A stretch of 5,213 bases of DNA from JACDAN01 sp035707105 (GCA_035707105.1 DASSUI010000077.1:1-5213), one strand, 5' to 3'. Shown: positions 1 to 5,213, counted from the stretch's first letter. Made by a program: numbers and translations. The notes: generated from the letters alone by a model not told the origin.

Positions 1-365
1 GCGAGCATCCCGCGGCGGCCGTCGATCTCCGCCTGCAGCCCCGGGCGGATCGCCTCCATCCGCTCGCACGGGTCGCAGACCATCGTGATCTCGAACTCGG
101 CCGAGCCGATGCGCACCCGCTGGCCGACGGGCCAGCCGTGGACGTCGTCGCCCTCGATCGTGAAGTTCTCCCGAATCCGGCCGTACTCGATCCCGAGCGC
201 GTCGAGGTGCTCCGCGGAGGCGAAGAGAACCTGCCGCTTCGTCCCAGGCCTCGCATGCGCGCAGCCCTCGAGCCCGTGCTCCTCGATCGCCTCGGCGCGG
301 TCGCGCGCGTCCATCCGGCCGCTGCCCTTGGCCGGCGACGTCCAGAGTCCGGCAACCGTTGCCAT
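1..365 (-). CDS. MOSC-domain protein, 3' end cut by the window edge
   Basis: The first 121 residues of a small MOSC-domain protein are visible; the C-terminus lies beyond the left edge. MOSC domains occur in molybdenum-cofactor sulfurases and in stand-alone proteins such as YiiM and YuaD, and are thought to carry or transfer sulfur through a conserved cysteine. Visible family hallmarks are the N-terminal strand VAGLWTSPAKG, the segment GLEGCAHARPGTKRQVLF (residues 31-48), RIRENFTIEG (63-72), and the block with Cys97 and Cys100 (CDPCERM) followed by RPGLQ and GRRGML. Cys100, in the PCxRM context, is the likely conserved cysteine. The GLEGDRH motif usual in this family reads GLEGCAH here, so an extra Cys34 replaces the aspartate. 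The ATG start lies 10 bases after the TAA of the methyltransferase gene, without a clear Shine-Dalgarno sequence, which suggests co-transcription. Family assignment is fairly secure; the substrate is unknown. Confidence 0.85.
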   Translation of the reverse strand, partial: MATVAGLWTSPAKGSGRMDARDRAEAIEEHGLEGCAHARPGTKRQVLFASAEHLDALGIEYGRIRENFTIEGDDVHGWPVGQRVRIGSAEFEITMVCDPCERMEAIRPGLQAEIDGRRGML

Positions 366-375
366 CCCGGCGACT

Positions 376-1098
376 TTACCTGCCGCGTCGGCGCCACTCG
401 TAGAGCGCAACCGCGCCCGCGACGCCGACGTTGAGCGACTCGGCACCGGGAGTGAGCGGAATCGTCGCTCTTTCGTCACAGTCGGCGAGAATCTCGTCCG
501 GAAGACCCTCGCGCTCCGCGCCGAGGACGAACGTCGTGCCCGGCGCGAGGTCGAGCTCGGGGAGAGGCGCCCCACCGTGGGCGACCAGTGCGATCTTCCG
601 CCCCGGCGCCTTGTCGAAGCGCGCGGTCGGGACGCGGAAGATCGCGCCGGCGGACGCCCGCAGCGCCTTCGGGCCCGTCGGGTCGGCGCAGCCGGACGAA
701 AGAGCCAGGTGGGCCGGCCCGAGTCCGTCCGCCGCTCGGAGTAGGGTGCCCACGTTGCCGGGATCGGCAACGTGCCAGAGAGCGAGACCCACGGGAGGCG
801 GTGCAGATGCGTCGAGCGCAGGAAGATCGTCCCGACGGAAAACGCCGATCACACGCGGTGGATGCCCGAGCGCGGAGACGTCCGCGAGCAGCCGCGGCTC
901 GACCGCCTCGCCGGCCGGAAGGCCGTCGACCGGGCGCTCCGCGTCGACGAGGAGCTCGGCAGGGTCGAGGCCGGCCGCGAGCGCCGCCTCGACGAGGTCC
1001 TCGCCTTCACACACGAACAGCCCCAGCCGATCGCGCTGCCGGCGCGAAGCGAGCCGCCGGACCAGACGGAGGCGCGGGTTCGACGGTGAAGTGATCAC
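376..1098 (-). CDS. SpoU/TrmH-family RNA 2'-O-ribose methyltransferase
   Basis: A 240-residue protein of the SPOUT superfamily, expected to transfer a methyl group from S-adenosylmethionine to a ribose 2'-hydroxyl in rRNA or tRNA. Residues 1-95 resemble the N-terminal RNA-binding domain (ITSPSNPRLRLVRRL, then an F.CEGEDLVEAAL segment typical of SpoU substrate-binding domains). The knotted catalytic domain follows with its three motifs: motif 1 DPGNVGTLLRAAD (112-124, Asn115 and Arg121 present), motif 2 VLGAEREGLP (191-200), and motif 3 IPLTPGAESLNVGVAGAVALYE (213-234). Length suits the family. The chosen start is a GTG forming GTGA with the DUF2332 stop; GTGs upstream at 1116 and 1125 would add residues that family members lack. 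M. tuberculosis has tsnR, a gene of the same family, directly after rplT. The modified nucleotide cannot be read from the sequence. Confidence 0.93.
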   Translation of the reverse strand: MITSPSNPRLRLVRRLASRRQRDRLGLFVCEGEDLVEAALAAGLDPAELLVDAERPVDGLPAGEAVEPRLLADVSALGHPPRVIGVFRRDDLPALDASAPPPVGLALWHVADPGNVGTLLRAADGLGPAHLALSSGCADPTGPKALRASAGAIFRVPTARFDKAPGRKIALVAHGGAPLPELDLAPGTTFVLGAEREGLPDEILADCDERATIPLTPGAESLNVGVAGAVALYEWRRRGR

Positions 1099-2072
1099 GC
1101 CGAGGCCCCGAGCCACTCGAGCCACTGGCCGTGGAAGCCCGCGTGGGCGAGCAGCAGCTCGTCCTCGTCCGGCCAGAGGCGGGCCCGGAGCCCCCAGTAG
1201 CTGTGCTCGCCCGTGCGCGGATCTCCGGTCCAGACGAAGGCGAGCGGGAACTGGCGCCCGGCGGTCTCCACGGAGGAGAGCACGTCGCCCTGTCGGTTGC
1301 CGAGGTAACTGAGGACGGCCGTGGCGTAGACGACGGTCAGGGCACCCAGCTGTCGCTCGGCGAGGACCTCGGACAGGCGCTCCGCGATGTCGCCCTCCTC
1401 GAGCACCGGCGGGTCCGATCGCAGCGTCTCCACGGCGCGGTCGAGGCGCTCGAGCCGGTCACGCTGATCGGCCCAGACGAACGACTTGAGAAGCAGCGCC
1501 TGGTCGGGGTTCGTCACGTCGATCGGCGACCGGTCGATGCCCCGCCGGTGCCTGACGCCGACCCGGACGGTCAGGAGGTCGCCGGGAACAGGCCCCCGCT
1601 CCTCACCGGAAAGCACGAGCGGCGCATCCTCCGGGCCCCAATCGCCCGCGGCGTAGCGATGGCGGTAGCGGTCCCAGACGAGATTGAAGCCGGCGCTCGA
1701 CCCGAGCTCGACCAGGTCGAGCCGCTCGACGCCCGCGCGGCGGGCGATCTCGAGGAAGCACGGCAGCAGCACCCAGCTCCGCTGGACCTCGTTCGTCTGG
1801 ACCCCGCGCTCCTGCGCGAACCGCCGGAACCAGTCGCGCCGCTCCTGAAGCACCGGCACCGGATCGTCCCACGGGTCCAACCCCTCGCTCAGCGCGAGGT
1901 AGTGGAGGCCGCCGAGGAGCTGGAGCGGGCGGTCCCAGCGCTCGTCATCGAGGATCTCGCGAACGGCCGGCTCGGTCGCGAGCCGGCGGCAGAGCGCCGC
2001 GTAGAGCGGCGAGCCGTACCGCTCGCACTGCTCGGCCTGGTGGAGGAAGACCTGCTCGAGCCGGCCGCTCAG
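1095..2072 (-). CDS. DUF2332 family protein, probable CTG start
   Basis: A protein of about 325 residues matching DUF2332, a family of unknown function common in Actinomycetota. Recognisable blocks are VFLHQAEQCERYGSPLYAAL (8-27), the glycine-rich LDLVELGSSAGFNLVWDRY (118-136), GIDRSPIDVTNPDQALLLKSFVWADQ (178-203), VVYATAVLSYL (247-257) and FVWTGDPRTGEHSYWGLR (279-296). The ELGSSAGFN stretch resembles motif I of Rossmann-type SAM-dependent methyltransferases, so a methyltransferase-like fold is possible but unproven. No ATG, GTG or TTG lies near the expected start. The in-frame CTG at 2072-2070 overlaps the rplT TGA as CTGA and places the family's N-terminal block normally; the nearest upstream ATG (2183) would overlap rplT by 115 bases with a low-complexity Arg/Gly-rich extension. 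The 3' end overlaps the methyltransferase start by 4 bases. No signal peptide or membrane segment is seen. Family call firm; start codon uncertain. Confidence 0.88.
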   Translation of the reverse strand: MSGRLEQVFLHQAEQCERYGSPLYAALCRRLATEPAVREILDDERWDRPLQLLGGLHYLALSEGLDPWDDPVPVLQERRDWFRRFAQERGVQTNEVQRSWVLLPCFLEIARRAGVERLDLVELGSSAGFNLVWDRYRHRYAAGDWGPEDAPLVLSGEERGPVPGDLLTVRVGVRHRRGIDRSPIDVTNPDQALLLKSFVWADQRDRLERLDRAVETLRSDPPVLEEGDIAERLSEVLAERQLGALTVVYATAVLSYLGNRQGDVLSSVETAGRQFPLAFVWTGDPRTGEHSYWGLRARLWPDEDELLLAHAGFHGQWLEWLGASA

Positions 2073-2428
2073 CGCTCGAGCGCGGCCTTCGCCTGCTCGG
2101 CGATCTTGCCGAACGCCTCGGGATCGACCACCGCGATCTCGGCGAGCACCTTGCGGTCGAGCTCGATGCCGGCCTTCCGGCACCCGGAGACGAACTGGTT
2201 GTACGAGAGCCCGTGGCCCCGCGCCGCGGCGTTGATCCGGATGATCCAGAGCCGGCGCATGTCGCGCTTGCGCGCCTTCCGGTCGCGGTACGCGTACGAA
2301 AGCGAGTGCTCGACCTGCTCCTTGGCCGCGCGGTACGTCGAGTGCTTCAGCCCGACATAGCCCTTTGCGGCCTCGAGGACCTTGCGCCGCTTCTTGCGCG
2401 CGCTGACTGACCGCTTCACGCGGGGCAT
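2069..2428 (-). CDS. rplT: 50S ribosomal protein L20
   Basis: The 119-residue product is full length for bL20, which binds 23S rRNA early in assembly of the large subunit. The basic N-terminal arm (MPRVKRSVSARKKRRKVLEAA) that threads into rRNA, the conserved AYRDRKARKRDMRRLWIIRINAAARGHGLSYNQF core (46-79) and the globular C-terminal part with the ELDRKVLAEIAVVDPEAF segment are all present. The ATG follows directly after the rpmI TAG, with no intervening base, and a GAAGGG Shine-Dalgarno lies inside the end of rpmI. In Escherichia coli and Bacillus subtilis L20 represses its own operon through leader RNA structures; whether the leader at 3204-3355 has such a role here is inferred only from its position. 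The stop codon overlaps the DUF2332 start. Confidence 0.98.
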   Translation of the reverse strand: MPRVKRSVSARKKRRKVLEAAKGYVGLKHSTYRAAKEQVEHSLSYAYRDRKARKRDMRRLWIIRINAAARGHGLSYNQFVSGCRKAGIELDRKVLAEIAVVDPEAFGKIAEQAKAALER

Positions 2429-2638
2429 CTAGTGACCGCCCTTCTTGCCGCCCAGCATGCGGACGACCTCGCGGTAGTCGCGCCCGGAAAGTTCGGCCGG
2501 CCGGCGGAAGCTACGCTTGCGCTTCGCGGACTTCTTCTCGAGCAGGTGGCTCTGCATCGCCCGCCGGCGCAGGATCTTGCCCGCCGACGTCAGCTTGAAC
2601 CGCTTCCTCGCCGCTCTCGATGTCTTCTGCTTTGGCAT
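2429..2638 (-). CDS. rpmI: 50S ribosomal protein L35
   Basis: A 69-residue, highly basic protein matching bL35, a small structural component of the large ribosomal subunit. The N-terminus MPKQKTSRAARKRFKLTSAGKI, the RRRAMQSHLLEKKSAKRKR stretch (25-43) and the closing YREVVRMLGGKK are typical of the family, where the usual start is MPKMKTxxxAAKRFK. An AGGAG Shine-Dalgarno 9 bases upstream fixes the ATG. The first 128 bases, over half of the gene, are also read in another frame as the end of infC. The gene ends in TAG directly before the rplT ATG, so ribosomes finishing rpmI could re-initiate on rplT. Confidence 0.97.
   Translation of the reverse strand: MPKQKTSRAARKRFKLTSAGKILRRRAMQSHLLEKKSAKRKRSFRRPAELSGRDYREVVRMLGGKKGGH
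2439..2444 (-). promoter_or_regulatory. Ribosome binding site of rplT
   Basis: GAAGGG lies inside the end of rpmI, 10 bases before the rplT ATG, and is a reasonable partial match to the Shine-Dalgarno consensus. It would allow independent initiation on rplT in addition to re-initiation from the abutting rpmI stop. Confidence 0.55.
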
Positions 2639-3203
2639 CTCTCGAAACTCCTGCGTTCTTCGTCGGCCCGAGCACCATCACCATGTTCCGCCCGTCTAGG
2701 AGCGGCGGCGACTCGATGGCGCCGATCTCCTTGACGTCCTCCGCCAGACGCATCAGGAGGTCGCGGCCCCGCTCCGGGTGGGTCGTCTCCCGCCCTCGGA
2801 ACATGATCGTGACCTTGACCTTCGCGCGCTGGTTGAGGAACCGGACGACATGGCCCTTCTTGGTCTCGTAGTCCTGCGTGGCGATCTTCGGCCTGAGCTT
2901 GATCTCCTTGACGTGAACCTGGGACTGGTGCTTCCGAGCCTGCTTGGCCTTCTGCTCCTCCATGTACCGGTACTTGCCGTAGTCCATGACCCGGGCGACC
3001 GGCGGGGAGGCCTGCGGGGCCACCTCGACGAGGTCGAGGTTCTTGCCGTAGGCGTAGTCGAGGGCCTCGTTCGTCGCCTTGATGCCGATCTGCGCGCCGT
3101 CCTCGTCGATCAGCCGAACCTGCGGGACGCGGATCCGTTCGTTGATCCTCGTCTGCGGTTCGGGTGGTGGTTGCTCCGGCCGTGCGAACCGACGTGGCCT
3201 CAA
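2511..3203 (-). CDS. infC: Translation initiation factor IF-3 with C-terminal extension
   Basis: IF3 binds the 30S subunit, prevents 50S joining and checks start-codon pairing with initiator tRNA. The 230-residue frame contains the N-domain from TRINERIRVPQVRLID (18-32) to RVMDYGKYRYMEEQ (71-84, the family signature), the basic linker KAKQARKHQSQVHVKEIKL, and the C-domain with KVKVTIMFRGRE (128-139) ending at NMVMVLGPTKN (173-183), where most family members stop. About 47 further residues, acidic and Pro/Ala-rich, follow, and the last 42 codons overlap rpmI in another frame. No in-frame stop occurs before 2511, so the tail must be made unless ribosomes shift frame. The start is taken as TTG at 3203, with GGTGA 7 bases upstream; the upstream frame is open only to a TGA at 3239 and contains no ATG, GTG or TTG. 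An 18-residue lead before TRINE fits the family. Confidence 0.95.
   Translation of the reverse strand: MRPRRFARPEQPPPEPQTRINERIRVPQVRLIDEDGAQIGIKATNEALDYAYGKNLDLVEVAPQASPPVARVMDYGKYRYMEEQKAKQARKHQSQVHVKEIKLRPKIATQDYETKKGHVVRFLNQRAKVKVTIMFRGRETTHPERGRDLLMRLAEDVKEIGAIESPPLLDGRNMVMVLGPTKNAGVSRDAKAEDIESGEEAVQADVGGQDPAPAGDAEPPAREEVREAQA
2648..2652 (-). promoter_or_regulatory. Ribosome binding site of rpmI, inside infC
   Basis: AGGAG is 9 bases before the rpmI ATG. It lies within the infC frame, where it encodes part of the Ala-Gly-Val segment just after the normal end of IF3. It is the clearest Shine-Dalgarno in the operon and fixes the rpmI start, which shows that L35 is initiated within the infC coding region. 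Confidence 0.8.
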
Positions 3204-3274
3204 AGGCTGTTCACCAAGCTCTTCTGCTCCTCCCTCTCAACGACAAAACCGCTGCACGCAGCGGCTTCGCTCAT
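3200..3274 (-). CDS. Possible 24-residue leader peptide ORF ahead of infC
   Basis: An ATG at 3274-3272 opens a 24-codon frame ending in TGA at 3202-3200. The stop shares bases with the infC start as TTGA. A GAGG at 3282-3285 sits 7 bases before the ATG. Inside the frame, the purine-rich GGGAGGAG at 3226-3233 lies 8 bases before a TTG and GTG pair that could also start a very short version. The peptide begins MSEAAACSGF and shows no run of one amino acid such as would suggest classical amino-acid attenuation. The frame runs through the terminator-like hairpin, so a translating ribosome would disrupt it. This may be a chance ORF; no homologue is known to me. Confidence 0.3.
   Translation of the reverse strand: MSEAAACSGFVVEREEQKSLVNSL
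3211..3215 (-). promoter_or_regulatory. Probable ribosome binding site of infC
   Basis: GGTGA, complementary to the UCACC part of the 16S rRNA 3' end, is 7 bases before the TTG taken as the infC start. A stronger GGGAGGAG at 3226-3233 is 22 bases away from that TTG, too far for direct use, and may instead serve the short leader frame whose stop overlaps the infC start. Confidence 0.45.
3244..3268 (-). terminator. Terminator-like hairpin in the infC leader (putative attenuator)
   Basis: On the minus strand CCGCTG-CGTG-CAGCGG forms a perfect 6-bp GC-rich stem with a 4-base loop. It can be extended by C... to G-U and A-U pairs using the AAG before and the TTT after, and is followed at once by TTTT then GTCGTT. 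This is the form of an intrinsic terminator with a short U-tract. It stands 41 bases upstream of the infC TTG, too close for a normal promoter to fit in between, so transcripts reaching infC most likely pass through it. It could end thrS transcripts, act as an attenuator for the ribosomal-protein genes, or both. Confidence 0.55.
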
Positions 3275-3296
3275 TTCCTCGCCTCGCTTGAACCCC

Positions 3297-3320
3297 CGGC
3301 TTCGCGTCTCCGCGCCGCTG
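3297..3320 (-). promoter_or_regulatory. Candidate antiterminator strand within a GNRA-capped hairpin
   Basis: The minus-strand segment CAGCGGC (3320-3314) is exactly complementary over 7 bases to GCCGCTG (3265-3259), the 5' arm of the downstream terminator-like stem, so pairing of the two would prevent terminator formation. The same segment can instead fold locally: CGG and CGCG pair with CGCG and CCG across a GAGA (GNRA-type) tetraloop, with an AAG bulge on the 3' side. The two folds are mutually exclusive. This was folded by eye; no energy was computed. Confidence 0.35.
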
Positions 3321-3339
3321 AAGGTGAGGAACGGCTGGG

Positions 3340-3355
3340 CCCCTGCTTGCAGGGG
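3340..3355 (-). repeat. Inverted repeat directly after the thrS stop codon
   Basis: CCCCTGCAAGCAGGGG begins at the base after the thrS TGA and forms a 6-bp stem with a CAAG loop (or 7 bp with an AA loop). No T-run follows, so it is not a standard intrinsic terminator. It may protect the 3' end of a thrS message, form part of the infC leader structure, or be without function. Confidence 0.5.
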
Positions 3356-5213
3356 TCACACACTAGCAGCCAGTTCGCGGAGCAGATCGTCGAGAGTCCG
3401 TGTCGATTGCTCCCCACCGCGCTCGCGCACGGCGAGCGATTCCTCCGACTCGCGGTCGCCGTACACGATCGTGTACGGGGTCTTCTCGACCTCGGCGTTC
3501 CGGATCCGCTTGCCGACCGTCTCGTCGGAGTCGTCGACCTCCACGCGGAACCCCGAGAGCTTCTCCGCGAGCGCGCGGGCAGCCGTGCGGTGGTCCTCCC
3601 CGACGGGGATGATCCGCACCTGGACCGGCGCCAGCCAGAGCGGGAACGCGCCGCCGTAGTGCTCGATCAGGATGCCGATGAAGCGCTCGAGCGAGCCGAG
3701 CAGCGCGCGGTGGATGACGTACGGCGTGTGCTCGACGTTGTCCGCGCCCATATACGTGAGCCCGAAGCGCGCAGGCATCTGCGAGTCGAGCTGGATCGTC
3801 CCCATCTGCCAGGAGCGCCCCATGACGTCGGTCATGTGCAGGTCGATCTTCGGCCCGTAGAACGCGCCGTCGCCCTCGTTGAGCTCGTACCGAAGCTCGC
3901 GCCGCTCGAGCGCCGACTGCAGCGCGCCCTCGGTGAAGTCCCACTCCTCGTCCGTGCCGAGCTTGTTCTCGGGCCTCGTGGAGAGCTCGAACCGGGCGTG
4001 CATCCCGAACAGGTCGTAGAGGTACTTCCCGAAGTCGAGGCACGCGAAGATCTCCTCCTCGATCTGCTCCGGCGTGACGAAGATGTGCGCGTCGTCCTGG
4101 GTCACGTGCTGGACGCGGAGCAGGCCGTGCAGGGTCCCCGCCCGCTCGTTGCGGTGCAGCGTCGACGACTCCGCGTACCGCAGCGGGAGGTCGCGGTAGC
4201 TCCGGAGCTGGCTGCCGAAGAGCAGCATGTGCCCCGGGCAGTTCATCGGCTTCAGGCCGAGCGTGCGCTCCTCGCCGTACGGAACGAGGAACATGTCGTC
4301 GCGGAACTTCTCCCAGTGGCCGGAGGTGACCCAGGTGTCGACGTCGTAGAGCAGCGGCGTCTTCACCTCGACGTACCCGCGTCGCGCGTTCTCGCGGCGG
4401 CGGAGCTCCTCCAGCGCGTTCCAGATCACCATTCCCTTCGGGTGCCAGAACGGCATCCCGGGCGCGTGCTCAGAGAGGTGGAAGAGGTCGAGCTGCGTGC
4501 CGAGGCGCCGGTGGTCCCGCCGCTGCGCCTCCTCGATCCGCTGCAGGTACGCCTTCAGGTCGTCCTCGGAGTAGAACGCCGTCCCGTAGATCCGGGTCAG
4601 CTGCGTGTTCTTCTCGTCGCCGCGCCAGTACGCGCCGGCGAGGCCGGTGAGCTTGATCGCCTTGATCGGCCGCGAGTCCTGCAGGTGCGGGCCGCGACAG
4701 AGGTCGGTGAACTCACCCTGCGTGTAGAGGGAGATATCGCCCTCGGCGGTGTCGACGAGCTCGACCTTGTACGGCTCGTCCTCCTCCTCGAAGCGCCTGC
4801 GCGCCTCCTCGCGCGAGATCTGCTCTCGCTCCCAGGAGCGGCCCTCTTCGAGCTCCCGCCGGATCTCGGCCTCGATCCGGTCGAGCGCGTCCTCGCCGAT
4901 CGGCTCGGGGAACTCGAAGTCGTAGTAGAAGCCGTTCTCGATCGGCGGCCCGATGGCTACCTTCACCCCCGGGTGGAGCCGGCGCACGGCCTCGGCCAGG
5001 AGGTGGGCGGCCGAGTGGCGGAGCACCGCGAGCGCGTCGGGGTCGTTCCGGTCGCGCGTCGTCAGCAGCTCGAGCTTCGCCCCGTCGGGGAGCGGCAGGC
5101 GCAGGTCGCGCGTCTCACCGTCCACGCGCGCGAGCACCGCCTGCTCGGCGAGCTTCGGGCCGATCGCGCGCGCCGCGTCGAGCGCGGTCGCGCCGTCCGG
5201 GAGCTCGAGGACC
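3356..5213 (-). CDS. thrS: Threonyl-tRNA synthetase, first few residues beyond the window
   Basis: This cytoplasmic class II synthetase charges tRNA-Thr with threonine. The frame is open to the right edge, with 618 residues visible; alignment from memory to the E. coli enzyme suggests only a handful are missing. Counting from the first visible codon (5212), the order is TGS domain (VLELPDGATALDAARAIG onward, 1-55), editing domain with HSAAH (His66, His70) and DLCRGPH (Cys172, His176) that hydrolyses Ser-tRNA-Thr, catalytic core (about 240-520), and anticodon-binding domain (about 524-618, from LWLAPVQVRIIP). Motif 2 is HRNERAGTLHGL with Arg354; motif 3 lies in GSLERFIGIL. The active-site zinc ligands are all present: Cys325 (MNCPGH), His376 (DDAHIF) and His501 (VIHRALLG). 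Both editing and synthesis therefore look intact. The GTG at 5137 is internal, because TGS-domain sequence continues upstream of it. Its own promoter or leader is off the window. Confidence 0.98.
   Translation of the reverse strand, partial: VLELPDGATALDAARAIGPKLAEQAVLARVDGETRDLRLPLPDGAKLELLTTRDRNDPDALAVLRHSAAHLLAEAVRRLHPGVKVAIGPPIENGFYYDFEFPEPIGEDALDRIEAEIRRELEEGRSWEREQISREEARRRFEEEDEPYKVELVDTAEGDISLYTQGEFTDLCRGPHLQDSRPIKAIKLTGLAGAYWRGDEKNTQLTRIYGTAFYSEDDLKAYLQRIEEAQRRDHRRLGTQLDLFHLSEHAPGMPFWHPKGMVIWNALEELRRRENARRGYVEVKTPLLYDVDTWVTSGHWEKFRDDMFLVPYGEERTLGLKPMNCPGHMLLFGSQLRSYRDLPLRYAESSTLHRNERAGTLHGLLRVQHVTQDDAHIFVTPEQIEEEIFACLDFGKYLYDLFGMHARFELSTRPENKLGTDEEWDFTEGALQSALERRELRYELNEGDGAFYGPKIDLHMTDVMGRSWQMGTIQLDSQMPARFGLTYMGADNVEHTPYVIHRALLGSLERFIGILIEHYGGAFPLWLAPVQVRIIPVGEDHRTAARALAEKLSGFRVEVDDSDETVGKRIRNAEVEKTPYTIVYGDRESEESLAVRERGGEQSTRTLDDLLRELAASV

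Noticed and set aside
1096..1125. Alternative GTG starts at 1116 and 1125 for the methyltransferase
   Set aside because: They add 6 or 9 residues ahead of the family's usual ITSPSNP start and would overlap DUF2332 further; the GTG at 1098 forms the common GTGA overlap.
431..1312. Plus-strand open frame of 293 codons opposite the methyltransferase gene
   Set aside because: The product is almost only Ser, Arg, Ala, Gly and Pro, a shadow of high-GC coding DNA on the other strand.
1131..2360. Long plus-strand open frame of 409 codons opposite DUF2332 and rplT
   Set aside because: It is antisense to genes with clear family motifs; its sequence is low-complexity, rich in Arg, Glu, Ala and Leu, with no recognisable domain. 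This is typical of long spurious frames in high-GC DNA.
3286..3297. GGGGGTTCAAGC resembling a tRNA T-loop between thrS and infC
   Set aside because: The matching 3' side of the T-stem is missing, and no acceptor stem, D-arm or anticodon arm can be placed around it.
3340..3355. Hairpin after the thrS stop as an intrinsic terminator
   Set aside because: The stem is good, but the bases that follow are CCCAGCCG with no T-run, so it was recorded only as an inverted repeat.
2778..3659. Plus-strand open frame of 293 codons opposite infC, the leader and thrS
   Set aside because: It covers the reverse complement of IF3 and ThrRS coding sequence plus the intergenic region, has no domain, and changes composition abruptly along its length.
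3363..4043. Second minus-strand frame of 226 codons inside thrS
   Set aside because: It lies in another frame within intact ThrRS motifs and encodes a mostly Arg/Ala sequence; there is no sign of a frameshift in thrS.

Overview
This window looks like a piece of chromosome from a high-GC bacterium. Several things point to Actinomycetota, possibly a deep branch such as Thermoleophilia: the strong GC bias, the sequence style of L20, L35 and IF3, the long tail on IF3, the presence of a DUF2332 protein, and an rRNA/tRNA methyltransferase near rplT. The placement is inferred from protein style and synteny, not from a search. No mobile element, CRISPR array, rRNA or tRNA gene was found.

Every gene lies on the minus strand, so the transcriptional order runs from the right edge to the left. 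It starts with thrS (threonyl-tRNA synthetase, lacking only a few N-terminal residues at the right edge). A 152-base leader region (3204-3355) follows, holding hairpins and a possible short leader ORF. Then come infC (initiation factor IF3), rpmI (ribosomal protein L35) and rplT (ribosomal protein L20). Downstream are a DUF2332 protein of unknown function, a SpoU/TrmH-type RNA 2'-O-ribose methyltransferase, and the first 121 residues of a small MOSC-domain protein cut by the left edge. There is no gene-free stretch over 300 bases.

The core thrS-infC-rpmI-rplT is a classic conserved translation cluster. A TrmH-family methyltransferase after rplT also occurs in other Actinomycetota (tsnR in Mycobacterium tuberculosis). 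DUF2332 and MOSC are less expected additions. The genes are packed very tightly: infC overlaps rpmI by 128 bases, the rpmI stop abuts the rplT start, rplT/DUF2332 and DUF2332/TrmH share 4-base stop/start overlaps, and TrmH and MOSC are 10 bases apart. This strongly suggests one polycistronic unit with translational coupling.

The most interesting part is the thrS-infC intergenic region. It contains a terminator-like hairpin ending in TTTT, 41 bases before the infC start. An upstream segment is exactly complementary to its 5' arm, and a GNRA-capped hairpin could sequester that segment. A 24-codon ORF runs through the terminator and stops on the infC start codon. This looks like an attenuator, a plausible counterpart of the autogenous control known for infC-rpmI-rplT in other bacteria, but it rests on hand-folding only. 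No wholly new system is evident in the rest of the window.
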